Shown here: positions 33,835 through 46,404 of the stretch, piece by piece | How positions within the stretch are numbered: the stretch's first letter is position 1 | How the letters are laid out: each line of letters opens with the position of its first letter | Origin: Onchidella celtica | Lineage: Eukaryota > Mollusca > Gastropoda > Systellommatophora > Onchidiidae | Length of the DNA: 64,000 nt | Reading direction: 5' to 3' | NCBI GenBank assembly: GCA_963931925.1 | Contig: OZ007576.1 | Coordinates: 18,782,811-18,846,810, forward strand | Notes under the pieces: generated by a model | Told to the model about the DNA's origin: nothing | What the model saw: only the letters and a program-made list of their open reading frames with translations | The model's database searches: none | Translations under genes and position numbers: made by a program

Positions 33835-34164
33835 TCCAAATAATATGTTTCCTCTGTATTAATTTTGAATCGGCAGTCAAAGGACCTACGAACTAGAACT
33901 TTGTAACAGCTATAGTTATCAAATGTCACTCTGAAGGTTGGCTGCTCACAAGTACCGACTGAATTCAGCACCACTCCTTCATTGTGAATGTCATAAACGT
34001 GAGCCAACGCCGGAACACATAATATTACAGACCTATCCACTCTATTGTAACTCTGTTTTAAGATCGCAGACACTGGCCCACACAGAAAAAACCATGGGGA
34101 TCGGCAGAGAACTTGCAGCTGACTGAGGACCTTCGTACCATAGACTCGTCTGGGTATTTTGAAA
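33835..34164 (-). CDS. Candidate terminal exon, unrecognised
   Basis: A very long pyrimidine tract ending TTGGTTCAG (AG at 34165-34166) precedes the stretch. One frame stays open for about 110 codons, includes TCEQPTFRVTFDNYSCYKV, and ends with TAA just before AATAAA. A second frame gives a short Cys-containing end (SCKFSADPHGFFCVGQC) with an early stop. I cannot decide the frame. The exon may belong to a gene on the minus strand upstream of the IL-17-like gene, or be chance. Confidence 0.25.
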
Positions 34165-34409
34165 CTGAACCAAGAAGAGGAAGAAGAAGAAGAGGAAGCA
34201 GAAGAAGTAGGAGAAGAAGAACAAGAAATGCCACCCGAGTAGATTAAAATAAACAAGTTTTTCAAACTTCAACAATTGAAAACTTTCAAAAAGGATTCAG
34301 TCTGAACAGCAGTTGTTTTAGTGCACGGATAATTCGTAATCGCCCTCATGGTAGTGTATTTTGGTACTTCGTATGATATTATTGTATCCTCAGTGTACAG
34401 TGTACATTC

Positions 34410-34630
34410 TTGTCCAGTTTGGAGTTTCTCCTCTGGCTGAAATTCCCCTGAGATTTGAAATTCGTCCCCTGGATAAAATATTTTTTTTTGAAATTTCTCC
34501 CACGGTTAAAATTCATCTCTCTGAATCTGAAATTTTTGGTCTGGCAAGAATTCCTCCGTCTTGATTTTAAATATCTTCCCTGGCTAAACTTCCTTAACGT
34601 ACATTTGAAATTACTCCCAACGCTAAAATC
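34410..34630 (+). repeat. Degenerate tandem repeat, about 44 bp unit
   Basis: TTTGAAATT..TCCC..GGCTAAAATTC-type segments recur about five times with many changes. Confidence 0.4.
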
Positions 34631-34949
34631 ACTGTACGAAATGAATCAAGCAGTGGAATGTTTTACGTACAAAGCCAAACTGTACGCTTACTATTATAAT
34701 AAGTGTTCGGCAAGTTTGGTATACTCTCAAGTTCGCATACACATGGTTGTGGCGAATGGAAAGTTTCGATAGGATTGTAATTTCGTTTTCGTCGACGTCT
34801 GAAGTGCTGTAACACTTTACAAGGAACTATACTGCACCGAAAAGTGTGAAAGTAGATAGCTAAACAGCTATATAATTACCGAGAACACTTATCATTTTCT
34901 CGCATGTGAATTATATCATTCATGTAATGAAATGTAATATTAATAATTA

Positions 34950-35110
34950 ACTTGTATAGCGCTCAAATCCACACAAAAATGATGTGCTCTAAGGCGCTGA
35001 ACTTGAATTAAGAACAGGATTAAATAAGATCAATTCATCATGCTCCCACTCACACACATTACCAAACACTTAATCTACTCCCATCCTCAAACCTCTGAGA
35101 CCAAAAGGGA
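34950..35110 (+). repeat. Dispersed repeat with TATAGCGCTCAAATCC end
   Basis: CTTGTATAGCGCTCAAATCC, ATGTGCTCTAAGGCGCTGAA and TGATCTTATTT-type blocks recur reversed at 50405-50457 plus 50762-50870. A related TTTATATAGCGCATATCC lies beside an (AAT)n tract at 9967-10050. Confidence 0.65.
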
Positions 35111-35799
35111 AATCATTCAGTTTCAATGAAAACAGTCCTAAACAATTCAGTTTTGAGCCTATTTTTAAATGTAACGATGTTTTCACTTTTCCTGGTATCA
35201 AAGCAGCCTTTTCACCAAAACAGTCTGACTGGGGTGTCTCAAGAAGTTTCGCGTCTACCGATCTTAAAATGCGTGATGGGTGGTAAGATTCCATTAACTC
35301 TGAAAGATCTTAATTCGTGTCGTGAAATTGAAAATTACATCTGTCGCCACTGAAATGCTCTGCTAGACATATTCACGATTTTAAGAAAATGTAATACCTC
35401 ACACGCCCATAAGTGCGAGAACAGTTTCCACCACTTTATTCCGCCCCATGACATGCATGGGTTTATCTATTGATCGAAAACTTTCGTTTTCTACCATGAC
35501 TTATGAAGGAAAGAAAGTACTATCTATGAGTACCTTGTGGGGCCAGCCCTCTCAGGGCACAGGCTCTCAAATAAAGAAAATTAATAATACAAACACTACC
35601 TATTCGTGCCGGGGCTGGGAGTAGGGGCATGTCAGACCCAGGTAAAATAGTCGCCATTTCCTAATCCGTGGTTATCGGTTTGGGCCACTTTTCAGATGCA
35701 GCGAAAGAACTGTTTTATTCTAGCACAACTGATCTAATTAAGATGAATTTTTGAAAGATTTCTGTTCCATTAGTTTCCAGTTTAGGAGTCTATGTACCA

Positions 35800-35875
35800 A
35801 GGGGTCATGCAATCCGCTGTATGGAAAGCCAGTTCCCTATAATCCCGGATTTTTCCACAGCCGAGACGGCTTTAA
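35800..35875 (+). repeat. Repeat, partner of 33580-33655
   Basis: GTCATGCAATCCGCTGTATG and CCAGTTCCCTATAATCCCGG match the earlier copy. Confidence 0.65.
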
Positions 35876-36589
35876 ACGTAGTTGAGTATACATAACAAAC
35901 AGATTTTTCAATCGTTTTTTTTAATTGCTACAGTGTTAGGGAAAAGTGACGAATTGTTTTATCGGGGATATGGGTTAGACAATGCCTCACAATCGCAAAA
36001 TAGGATTAAATCACGGAGATGGTGCTTAACTATAATCATGGAATTATCCACCAATAGCTCTGTGAATAGCTGTGCCTAGTGCCTTGTGAATTTCTGCGTG
36101 GTATTTCTCTAAAGAAAACCACATTATGAAATATCTGCTCTTTGTGTGTACATGTATAGGATTCACCAGTCGTTTTCCCAATCAATTAGACAGCTGGGCA
36201 TATTTCAAGAACCGTTTGACGTCAGTGAAGCTATAATTAACTGCTCACAATAAGCACTAGATTTAACACCCCAGTGACCTTATCTCTGAATCTGTTCCGT
36301 CTTTAATCACTGTGACCAATTTTATTCAATAATTTACAACATTTAACCAGGGTCGGTACACAGATACTGCGAGGCCCCTAGTAATCATTCATAAAAGCAA
36401 GAATTTCGGATCCTGGAAATCAATTTATTCAACCTGTACAATATAATTCGTATAGACTATTATAATAATATAATATAAGGAACGGCCTGCAATAAAAAAT
36501 CAAAACGAGATGTCCACATTTTTAATTTCACTTAATCTCTAGAGGCGGCACTGCTCTGAACAATGAAATATCCCACTTATCATCTATAC

Positions 36590-36945
36590 TATATATATTT
36601 GTGGACTTGAGATTTTTCGTGGCAAAAGGCTTCTGAACCACTCAACACTCAGACTTCAAATTTTATATCGTGCATCAGAATAGATGCAAGGGTGCACAGT
36701 TTTTAATATAAGTCTCAAATCGGTGTAGTTTTTTTTTTATTGGAAATTTATTGTTTCCCCAATTTTCACTAGGCTCATTGACATGCTGTAGGTTTTTATG
36801 ACATCATCACTTCCTGAAAATTTTCGGTGCGCACCACTGCACACTGTGTACTGTCCTATCGCTGAGTTTTTGGGATGACCCTACGCATCTCGGCTTTTGT
36901 TCTTATTCCTTTCGGTCTGAAGTGGTGTCCTTTGTTGTTGCATCT
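36590..36945 (+). repeat. Dispersed repeat family VI, copy 2
   Basis: It holds the same blocks as 10900-11130. The upstream part (ATTTGTGGACTTGAGATTTTTCGTGGC in pieces) may be the start of the element. Confidence 0.6.
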
Positions 36946-37789
36946 CTCTTATAAGCTATCTATGCAGCATTAATGCCTGTCTTAGTTCACAGGCGTCTTA
37001 AGTTTTACCTCCCCCCCCCCCCCCAAAAAAAAAACCTACACAAAAGTGTTCATCGAACAGGTACTCGGCTAGTACTATATAAAGCGCGTTTTTCCAAAAC
37101 TGTGTAGGTCAAATTTTGCAAGAGATAATGGTTTCTTTCAGATAGACAGTCAAATTTAATGTTAACTTGCTATGTCACGTCTTTACCCGAAGATAAAGAC
37201 GGGACATGGCAAGTATGAACTGAACGCTAAAACTTACACCGTGCCTTACACTAATTTTGAATGTGCATCTGAAAGGGGCCTTAACTCTTGCAAAATTTGA
37301 CTTACCCAGTTTTCATATCATTGGGTCAAGATGAAGCTTGGAAAAACCAAACAAACAAACGTGCATAAACACAGCTTTTACCAGCACACAAATTTAAAAA
37401 CAAAAAAGAAAGAAAGGAAGGAAGCAAGCGATGAAAAAAAAAAAAAACTAAATAATAAAATTCAAAAGATTGAAGTTTTTTTGTTGTTGTTGTTATTGTT
37501 TGTTTTGTGGGTGACTTGTTAACTTTGCGCCAAACCGTACTGCGCCCCCCGCCGATTTTCTGTGGTTTATAAATGATTCATCATTACACTAGTGAAGAAA
37601 CTGACTGTGTTATTGTTATGATTATTGGGGGTGAAGATAATTTATTCTGCAGTCTATGCACTCTTTTGAAAACTTAACCCGGGGGCGGCCAGTAGGAGTG
37701 TGTGACTTGTTACTCGCCCACTCTCCAGAACACTCGGAACACGTCCTACACGTAGTGTGCCTACACTCGCTATTCCGTCCAGGTGCCTT

Positions 37790-38165
37790 TGATTTGTGAA
37801 GGTTTCCCTGGAACGCTCACCTCACGCACCACATCACTCAGGGCACGTCTATAAAGTATGTATACTTGAAGTTTGGAGATCTCTGACACAGCCTCCCACC
37901 CCCCCCCTTCCTCTTGTACGCTTTCACATCGTCATCTCAGTTCTTGTTTGTTATCTCCATTTCCTGAAAAAAAACGGAGATATTTTTGGTTTAGAAGAGG
38001 TATAAAAAAACGCACACTTTGATACTTGTTTTAAAATGCTTTCTGGTACTTATCCAGCTGTTTCACGGTTCAGATTTATTCTAACTCCTTATCTAAAGCC
38101 GAATACGTTTGACGTCGAATTTCTCAGTTGCGCAAAAAATGGAGTTGGAACAAACAAGAACTAAT
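37790..38165 (+). repeat. Dispersed repeat family IV, copy 2
   Basis: It is collinear with the family at 13860-14185 (GTTCTTGTTTGTTATCTCCATTT, AACGCACACTTTGATACTTG, TCAGTTGCGCAAAAAATGG in separate blocks). Confidence 0.7.
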
Positions 38166-38765
38166 GTGGCGATACGCTCAGCTTCAACTCACCCCGTGAT
38201 AAGAACGTGGCAATCCAAGAGGGGGGAGTTTTTGAGGGCTAAGGGGGCGATTTGGACAACAGAAACAACAGCAAGAAATAAGAACAAGAAAAATAGGACC
38301 AAGGAAAAGAGGGTTGAGGATGCCTAAGGATGAGAAACTCCAAAAATGAAGACCTCAGCACACTCTCCTCCTATGTGTTCAAGTGCGCTGCCATCAGAAT
38401 GGAGAATAGTGAATTCCATAAAAGGCCTTCAGTTTCTAAACATCGAAGTGTCATTAATTTGTACGTGGATTGTTTCGAGGCCGTTTTTATTAAACTATCG
38501 TAAGCCGGTTTCCACAATGCTTTTCAGGAGCAGAAAAACCGGGATGACTTTCTTGATCAGACTTGATAGTTACGATATTCTAAAGCAACGACAACAAAAC
38601 ATTATTTAATCCTTAATTATTAGCATTTAACACTCAAATTATAACAGAATCTGTGGGCTGTCAGGGGGACTACAAGCAAGCCAAATATCTCAAGTTTTGA
38701 AACTAGAAAGGAGTTACGATAGTAGATGTAACTGTTCACCACGCGACTCTTGAGTTTACTGTGTT

Positions 38766-39143
38766 CAGGTCTTTATTCTAGGAGATTTCGCTGCCCTTGG
38801 TGTTTCCACCTCACTTTTTTTTTGTTTTTATTTTTCTTATTGTGATAGGGATTCGTTTGTTGCTTTGTTTTTTAGAATTTTGCCCGGGCAGCGGCTTGTT
38901 TGGTCTGATCTTTTCGATTTCCAACTGCCAAAGTACCTTTAACATGCGCAATGTGCACAGGGGCCCTCCGAATTTTTCGTCCTTATCCGAGAAGACTAGG
39001 TGCTCGATTCTACCTGCCATAGGATCAGGGACAGGAAAATAAGACAAAAATCCCACATTCCAACATGCCTGCACCGACCGGGATTTGAACCCGGTACCCT
39101 CGGGATGAGAGGCGAGCACCTTGCCTCTAGACCACCATGTCCC
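38766..39143 (-). mobile_element. tRNA-derived SINE, type B tail, best-preserved head
   Basis: The head reads GGTGGTCTAGAGGCAAGGTGC, then a canonical box B GGGTTCAAATCCC. It ends CCAAGGGCAGCGAAATCTCC and AATAAAGACCTGAACAC. Confidence 0.87.
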
Positions 39144-40171
39144 TAATACTGGTTCATCTGAAACGTTATATTTATTAATCCCTCTCCCCTCCCCCCCCCC
39201 CTTCCCACCCCCCCCCCCCCAATTTCATCGTAGTTCTTAATTTTCTCTCCCCACTTTCCTTTTTGTTTCTGTCGATTCATTTTTACAGTCATTACAATGA
39301 TTAAAAAAGCTTAGGTATCCTCCCCCAGGCGATTCGTCCCCCCCCCTCCCTCCCCAAAGTATGCTTTAGAACACCGAGGTGCCATCCCCTTCCTTCCAAA
39401 GAGCGAACCTGCTTCACAGATAACCCCTTACGCCAGTTGAATCATGCAAGTTTTTCCAGTACAGTTGAAAATAATAAATTACCGTAAGAAAAGGCTTTAC
39501 GTGGGCAGTCCTCCCCCTTTGGCGTAACTTGCACTTCAGTTATTTTGCTCTATTCGGCTTTTGTAATTAGATTACGATCTCCTAACCACAACCTATGGAA
39601 AAGGGCCGCCTACGACAAAAACAAGTAATTCTCCAAATTTCGCTTTGCGCTCCTACTTTATTCTTTGATCCAGTTCCATTTTTGCTGCGATCACAAGAAA
39701 CTCTTTAGAATTAGAGACAGAAAATTAGATAGAGCCCAGACCAAAAAAAGAAGCACTTGCTATTCAATAAAATTAATAATGTCAAAAAAGCGAATCTGGC
39801 GTACGCTGGCGCATAATGCCACGCCAAGGTCGAGCAGGTTCGTAGCGCGGGAAAGTGGGCCGGAAAATCTTCAGTTTTGTCATTGGCTTTTACACCGCAC
39901 CTCCTTGTTAGTTCTAGATTCGAGGGTTGGACAAGATTTGTCACTGTAATGTGGGCGTCTTTTGTTTTGCTTTTTAATAATTTCTGGTTATTTTTTCTCA
40001 GAGATTTGGGAATGTCTGAAACTATGATTCATACCGGAACAAATAAAAAATATTGTTATAATAATTTATATTTCACACTGTGTGACTAAACTGGTTCTAT
40101 AATCAAAACGATGTACTATTAAGTGCGTTCGCAGTCAGCTTAATTATTTTTTTTGTCTCCATTTTGGCCGC

Positions 40172-40645
40172 ATGTCTTTGTATTTGTATACTACTTTAAT
40201 CCCATTTGGGAAATTTGCAGTAGTGTCATTGCACCCAGTTATAACTGGAGCAGGCACGTCGTCGCCACAGTGCAGCGCCGGTCGGCGGGTTGTTGTTGTT
40301 GTTGTTTTTTGGGAGGGGATGAGGGGGGAGGGGAGGCGGAGGGGGGGGGGAGTGGTAGAGATGAATTTCATTTTGATTTTGCTCGGGCAGCGGCCTGTTC
40401 GGCCTGCTCTCTTCGATTTCCAACTGCCAAAGTATCTTTAACGTGAGCAACGTGCACACTGGCCCTCGGATTTTTTTCGTCCTTATGCGAGAAGTCTAGG
40501 TACTCGATCCTTCCCCCCAATAGGATCAGGGACACGAAAATATGAGAAATATCCCAAACTTCCAACATGCCTGCACCGGCCGGGTTTTGAACCCTGTACC
40601 CTTGGCATGAGAGGCGAGCACCTTGCCTCTAGACCACGTCATTGT
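40172..40645 (-). mobile_element. tRNA-derived SINE, type A tail, full length
   Basis: It is collinear with the copy at 3192-3648, with a long G-rich/C-rich spacer (40310-40350) between the central domain and the tail. Confidence 0.85.
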
Positions 40646-40803
40646 CCCTTTATAAAAGTATGGCCCCTTGACTTTAATTTTTTTTGTTTTGTTGTTTGCT
40701 TCATCTTTGGAAGTGTGGAATTTTATCTACCTTGTATGTATCAACAAAAAAAACTATTTTACAATGTTCCAACACGCCTTTGCCCATATCTCTGTTAGAA
40801 GAT

Positions 40804-41110
40804 TGTTGTTACTTGTGCGTACGTCCCGCAAATATTTTACTCTAGGGGCACGTGTTTTAAACCCTTTTGTGTCTCCAGAGCTAGATAGTTCTACCCCGAA
40901 AATCTCCAGACAAGAGCCTTATTTAATTATTCTTTCAGATTTTCTTTTCGCTTTATTCCCGTTTTTTTGTTGCGGTTGAAAGGGTAGGGGGAAAGGGTAA
41001 AGGATTCGATAAAGATTTAGGGTTGAGGATAAGGGTGGGTTTGGCACGGGTACGTATGCGTTCTCGGCCCTAGCGCAAAACCCTTGGGGTATATGGGTAC
41101 AAGTAACAAC
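40804..41110 (+). mobile_element. GTACGTACG-ended MITE, copy 3
   Basis: It starts TGTTGTTACTTGTGCGTACGTCCC and ends GGGTACAAGTAACAACAG. This is the copy with the best-preserved inverted ends (GTTGTTACTTGT/ACAAGTAACAAC). Confidence 0.83.
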
Positions 41111-41330
41111 AGCCTTGTGAAAAACAATTGTGTTTGCTCTAAACTGTATACAAAACATAATTATATATTGAGAGTCATAAATTACGAAATTCATTCAAGA
41201 ATTAGAATCTGCCAAATATCTTCGACCTAAACAACTGAAATGACCGCTCTAAGTTTCACGAAAATCATGTTCTGTGTTCATAAGCTGCACAATGCGCACA
41301 CTGGTACAGAATTTTTTTTCTTTTTTTTTG

Positions 41331-41835
41331 GTTATGTTACTGGATGACAATAGGTTGGTAGACTGATCGCTTGGTTAGTTCTAAGACTCTCCAAGATACC
41401 CTTGCACGCACAAGCTTAGCATAATTTTTGTTGTGTTACTGGGTGACGACAATAGGTTGGTAGACTGACCGTAATGTTCTAAGACTCTCCAAGATACTTC
41501 TCTCAGGGATAAGCTTAGCATAATTTTGGTGTGTTACTGGGTGACGACAATAGGTTGATAGACTGATAGTTAGTTAGTTCAAAGACTCTCCAAGACACTT
41601 CTCTCAGGGATAAGCTTAGCATAATTTTGGTGTGTTACTGGGTTACGACAATAGGTTGATAGACTGATCGCTTAGTTAGTTCAAAATCTCTCCACGATAC
41701 TCTTGCACAGATTAGCTTAGCATAATTTTGCTGTGTTCCTGGATGACAATAGGTTGGTAGACTGTTCGCTTAATTAGTTAAAAAAAATTCTCCAAGATAC
41801 TTCTGCACGGATACGTTAGCATAAATCTGCTGCGA
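41331..41835 (+). repeat. Satellite, five diverged units of about 100 bp
   Basis: Each unit contains GTGTTACTGGGTGACGACAA, TAGGTTGGTAGACTGATCG, ACTCTCCAAGATAC and AAGCTTAGCATAATTTT. Units begin near 41331, 41431, 41529, 41630 and 41731. Confidence 0.85.
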
Positions 41836-42139
41836 TACGGACAAAAAATAGACGGCAAACGCCAGACAAAGTGCAATTCACGCTTGACCATCAGTTTATA
41901 GGGCGAAATGAGCTCTGTCTTTCTATCATTTTCTACTACTACTAGCTATTTTGGTCATTATAAAATACACATTGAGCAAGGAACGTAGCGTGTGTAACGG
42001 AATGACAAACTAGGATTTTGCTCCTACGGTCCTTATGTCACGATGCTTCTGTACCGAGGTAAATATAGCCCCTTAAAACAAAGAACAAAAATATACACTT
42101 TTTTTTTTTTATATCTGTACATCCAGAGGTTCTTGACGA

Positions 42140-42186
42140 AACATTATCAAAACATTATCAAAACATTATCAAAACATTATCAAAAC
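42140..42186 (+). repeat. Short tandem repeat, 11 bp unit (AAAACATTATC)
   Basis: Four consecutive near-perfect units. Confidence 0.85.
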
Positions 42187-42487
42187 CACAGAAAAACGTA
42201 CTGATTTAATTATTCTACAAATACTTCATATTCTACATTTTTTTTAATTGTTCGATTGTGTTATCTGTTCAACTTTCTATTTTTTCTGTTATTGTTGTTT
42301 TGTTTTCGTTTTTTTTTCCCTTGAGAAAACTCTTAACCACAATATCGATATTTTCTGTCTCCCCTTTTGCTTTACGTTTTATTGCCTCGTTTTGGGTATT
42401 ATTTCTTGCGCCAGGCTTTGCTACATAGAACTTTCTTTTTTTTTTTATTGCCATTTTTTGAAATTTTTACGCAATTGTGCGTAGATG

Positions 42488-42791
42488 GGCCAAGTTTTCT
42501 GTACCTGGGGTACGTATTTTAAAGCATTTTGTGGATCCCGAGCTAGAGAGATTCTCCCAAAATACTCCTAACAACTACAGCCTGAATTAATCATCCTTTC
42601 AGATTTTCTTTTTGTTTTCCTCCTGTTTTTTGGTTGAAAGGGTAGGAAGCAAGATTAGGGAATCGATAAGATTTAGGCTTGAGGATAAGGGCGGGGTTAG
42701 GGATAACTATGTGTACGCTCGCGCCCCTAGCGCAAAAAAAACAACAACAACAACAACAAACAACTTGGGGTACGTACATACAAGTAACGAC
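42488..42791 (+). mobile_element. GTACGTACG-ended MITE, copy 4
   Basis: The left end is degenerate and the right end is GGGGTACGTACATACAAGTAACGAC. It has the standard interior, plus a CAA repeat (42728-42763) inserted near the right end. Confidence 0.75.
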
Positions 42792-43405
42792 AATCAAAAA
42801 GAAAACTCTAACAATCTAAACAAACAAACAACGCAGCTTCTTGTGACATGAAGAAATGGGTGCAGAAACGTCAGTGCGTGATCAGAAATTTGGAGGCCTT
42901 AACGCAAAGAACCCCCCAAAAATGTGTTTACGTAAATGTTTTTTGTCAAAGAGGCTGACATTGCGTCATCTTCGGGGGGATGTTGAGGATTCTCTTCCCT
43001 ATTTTCTTTGACGACATTCCCCGCGGACCCAACCCCCTGGCTTCGTGAGTTCCGGTTTTCCGCTGCTGTAAATGTAAACACTACCTAAAAAAATAAAGGA
43101 AAGAGAAGAAAAAAAGGACGAAGCAAAAGCTACTTTCATACCAGTTCAGTCTAAAGATCTGGGGGTTTTCCCCACGTCATAGGTAAATAATGACACCTTT
43201 ATGAGGGTAGAATTTAAATCATTAATATGGTTTAAGTTCTTCCCGACTCACACATTGACAGACAAACAGACACATGGTTTATACATTTACAATAACAGTA
43301 ATATTATCATTGTAACATTTTCAGCCAAACTCCATCTGATTGGTTACCACGCATAGAAATCCCCACTGTCGTAGTTGCAACATTTAAATATATACAAGTA
43401 TTTAG

Positions 43406-43452
43406 GTCTTTATTTCAGGAGGTTCGCTGCCATTGGCATTTACACCTCATAA
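43406..43452 (-). mobile_element. SINE type B tail fragment
   Basis: GTCTTTATTTCAGGAGGTTCGCTGCC and TGGCATTTACACCTCA match only the last 45 or so bases of type B. Confidence 0.6.
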
Positions 43453-44449
43453 ATATATACAATAATAATAACGTTTAATTTCACTTCGCCGTGACGAAGC
43501 TTAGCAGGAGGGCGAGAAAATACTGACATCTGATTGGCTGTCAGTGTGTGGTTATTTCAGGTCACGGCGGAGTGTCCTGGCCTGTTCGCGCAGATAAACG
43601 TAACGTCGGGTAGTTCAATCAGGCGCCGAGTACAGACTCAATTTTGACATGAGGTTAAGTCACAAGTGAGACAGGAGCACTGCACAACCTTCTTCCTCGT
43701 CACTTGTGCAGTATTGGGTCGTTGTTTTGGTTTTTTTTGGCCTACAAACGTAACGGGCAGGCGGGGGTTCCCAGAGTCCTAGGCGGCATTCCTCCCTTTG
43801 CACTCCCAGATTTCCCCTTGCCCTCCGCTATTTTGAATTGTGATTAAAGTAAATTTTAATAGTTTTTTTCATCATATTCCGTTTTATGTTAGTCGTTATA
43901 GAAACAATTAACAAAGACCCAGATGGAAAAACAACCATCGCAACAACGTCCATGAAACTGAAAAATCGAAAATTTAAGTTCAAGCAAGTGCATTGTTAAT
44001 GGTGGTAAAGAATAGACACTAATGTTTCATCAGAGGGAAGCTTTACTTAAGTAGAAAAAAAAATGGGTCTGGGGGCAAAATAGGCATTGTAATAATTTAT
44101 ATTTTTTAAATAACCAAAGAACCTTTGAAATTGGACTATAGTCGTTCTTCCATCTGGGTCGTCATTTGTGAAACAAAATTTCTTCATTTATTGCAGTCAA
44201 ACGAAAAAAAAAACCAACCAACAAAACCATTTCAATGGATCCAGGGATCGTGAAACCTCTATCTAATTAATTAATTAATGCTCAAGGGGTTCCATTTCTT
44301 GCTGAAATTCCACCCCAGTTCCCCTCTTGGTCAAATCTCCTCCCCCTTGGCGAAGGCGAGGTTATGAGACTTGGTTGCGTTGCAGCTGCATCGCATTTTA
44401 TTCAAAATTTGGGTGAATGAGTGGAGATGCGTCTTGAAGATGCTTTTTT

Positions 44450-44554
44450 TTTTAATGAGTGAATTATACGTCATGTTCCCCTGTTGTTGCTGGTTGCAAA
44501 GGGGTCACATAACAGTTCAAGCTACAGGTCCCCAAATATGTAGGTCCGCCACTG
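44450..44554. mobile_element. Partial hAT-like MITE, same family as 55012-55188
   Basis: The stretch matches the right half of the 55012-55188 element, including its GTCCGC-ACTG end. I could not place a left end. Confidence 0.45.
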
Positions 44555-44829
44555 TCCTCGGCTTTGAAATTCCTCCCTCGAGAAGCCAAGTGCTTCCCCC
44601 CCGCCTCCCCACCCTCCCGTCTGACGATCACTGGGCTAGATCTAACACCGTAGCCAGTGAATGGATAAGCTTAAGATCTGTTCAGTGTGTATGATTGTGA
44701 TTGTACACATAGTGCCGCTTACAGGCTGGAAAGACATCTAGAACGGCGCAACCCCGGAACCCCTGAACTGTAACGTGACGTACTTTTGTAGCTGACGCGT
44801 AAAAATTGTGATCTCAGCCGCGCTGTTTT

Positions 44830-44990
44830 TTTTTTTTTTTCTCTCTCAGTTACGTTCTCTTACTGTCTGTTTGTCTGTCTGTCTCTCTTTCTCCTCCTTT
44901 TTCTCTCTCTCCCTCTTTCCTTCTCGTTCTTTCTCTCCCCCCTCTTCTCAACGCCCGTCCGCCCTCTCTCTCTCTCTCTCTCTCTCCCCT
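44830..44990 (+). repeat. (CT)n-rich microsatellite
   Basis: CTCT and CTGT repeats after a T-run. Confidence 0.85.
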
Positions 44991-46404
44991 GACCACTTTG
45001 TCGCTTTCTCCTACTATTCTGATTTTAACTTCTCACATTTTACACTTAGAAACACATTCAAAACCATGTTTTGCAAATACAACTTTAAGCGGGTGTTTCT
45101 TTCTCCAGATCTGGGAAACGGGCAACCTCCACCCCCCCCCCCAAAAAAAACCATGAACGCCCCCCCCCCTCACCTTTCCACACACAAACATACACACACA
45201 TAATTTTGAAAAAAATACCCATTGACCAGTTCAGCAAACAAAGTACCTCTCCTTAAAACTTTCCCTAGCTTTCACTACTTTCAAGTTTACCTACAAAACG
45301 CAGCATAATTTATACACCGACATTGCGTCCTATTCACGCAAGCATAATAATCTCGCAAACATGGTTGGTGAAGCGTTAAACTTGATTATGGTATGTTATG
45401 ATTACTGAAACTTTTCAACCCATAAATTAATCAAAGTTGTCCTTACACTTAATTCTATTCTCGGACCCCCTCCCCGATTGAAAATAAAACTAAAAAAAAA
45501 AAAAAAAGGTAAATTCTAATACTGATTCAGAGTCATTTTCTACTAAAAAATTTTTTTTAAAAGAACCAAAAAAAGACAAACAAACTACGCACCCATGCAA
45601 AACCTAATAAGATTTAGACCAATTGGAGACGTAGATACTTGTCTACTGCCCAGTCGTTTACAGTCACAATGAAAAGGGGCTTCCCGCAGGAAAACTTATC
45701 ATGGTATACTGCTCTCTGATTTGTAAGAAATGACCAGGATATTCTACTGGATTTCCCAAACATGTTTGTTTTGTTTCCAAAACATGACACAATCTGGCCT
45801 ACTTATCTTATGATGTTTTGGAAACTGACGAAATGCTAAGATATGCCAAAAGAACAATGCTTTCTTAAAAAAATGTATTTGCGGAGCCCTTGGGAGTAAG
45901 CGGAGCGGGAAAACCGGACTTTGCATGAAAATCTTGACTAATCCCGCGTTCACTTACGACAGTTATGTGAGAACACTAATATTGGGGACATGTAAAGATA
46001 AACCTCTTCCGTTCATAAGTGGTATGAAAATCAACGAAAGCGTACCTCTGGTGTGAAGAGGGGGATAACTCCGAAAAAGAAGTACTTTTTAGTCATAGTC
46101 TTCATGCACCATTCAGTTTTTCCCATATCTGACCACTCCCAGAAGGCTCTGCAACGCAAATACGACGTACATTCTTGCATTATTAAAAATAATGCACTTC
46201 ATCCAATTGTCATCCACCACTGGCGTGCGTCCATTAACTTGGAAAATGAGGAAAGTTCTGTGACCAAATGACGACATTATTCAGTGTCTCTGCAAAAATG
46301 ATTATGACAAAGAATAATATGAGAAATCTAGCGCTTCACTCATGATAGTCTGGAGAAGAGAACGACGTAAATCTGCTGTAATTTTAGAGGCATGCAAGCA
46401 AAGA

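Larger units (their letters stand above)
35111..41330. other. Intergenic, repeats only
   Basis: Outside the named SINEs, MITEs and families IV and VI, I see only A/T-rich sequence and C/G runs (37010-37023, 39190-39222). Confidence 0.35.

Noticed and set aside
39060..39143. tRNA gene
   Set aside because: Boxes A and B are present, but the sequence is the head of a SINE and recurs in other copies.
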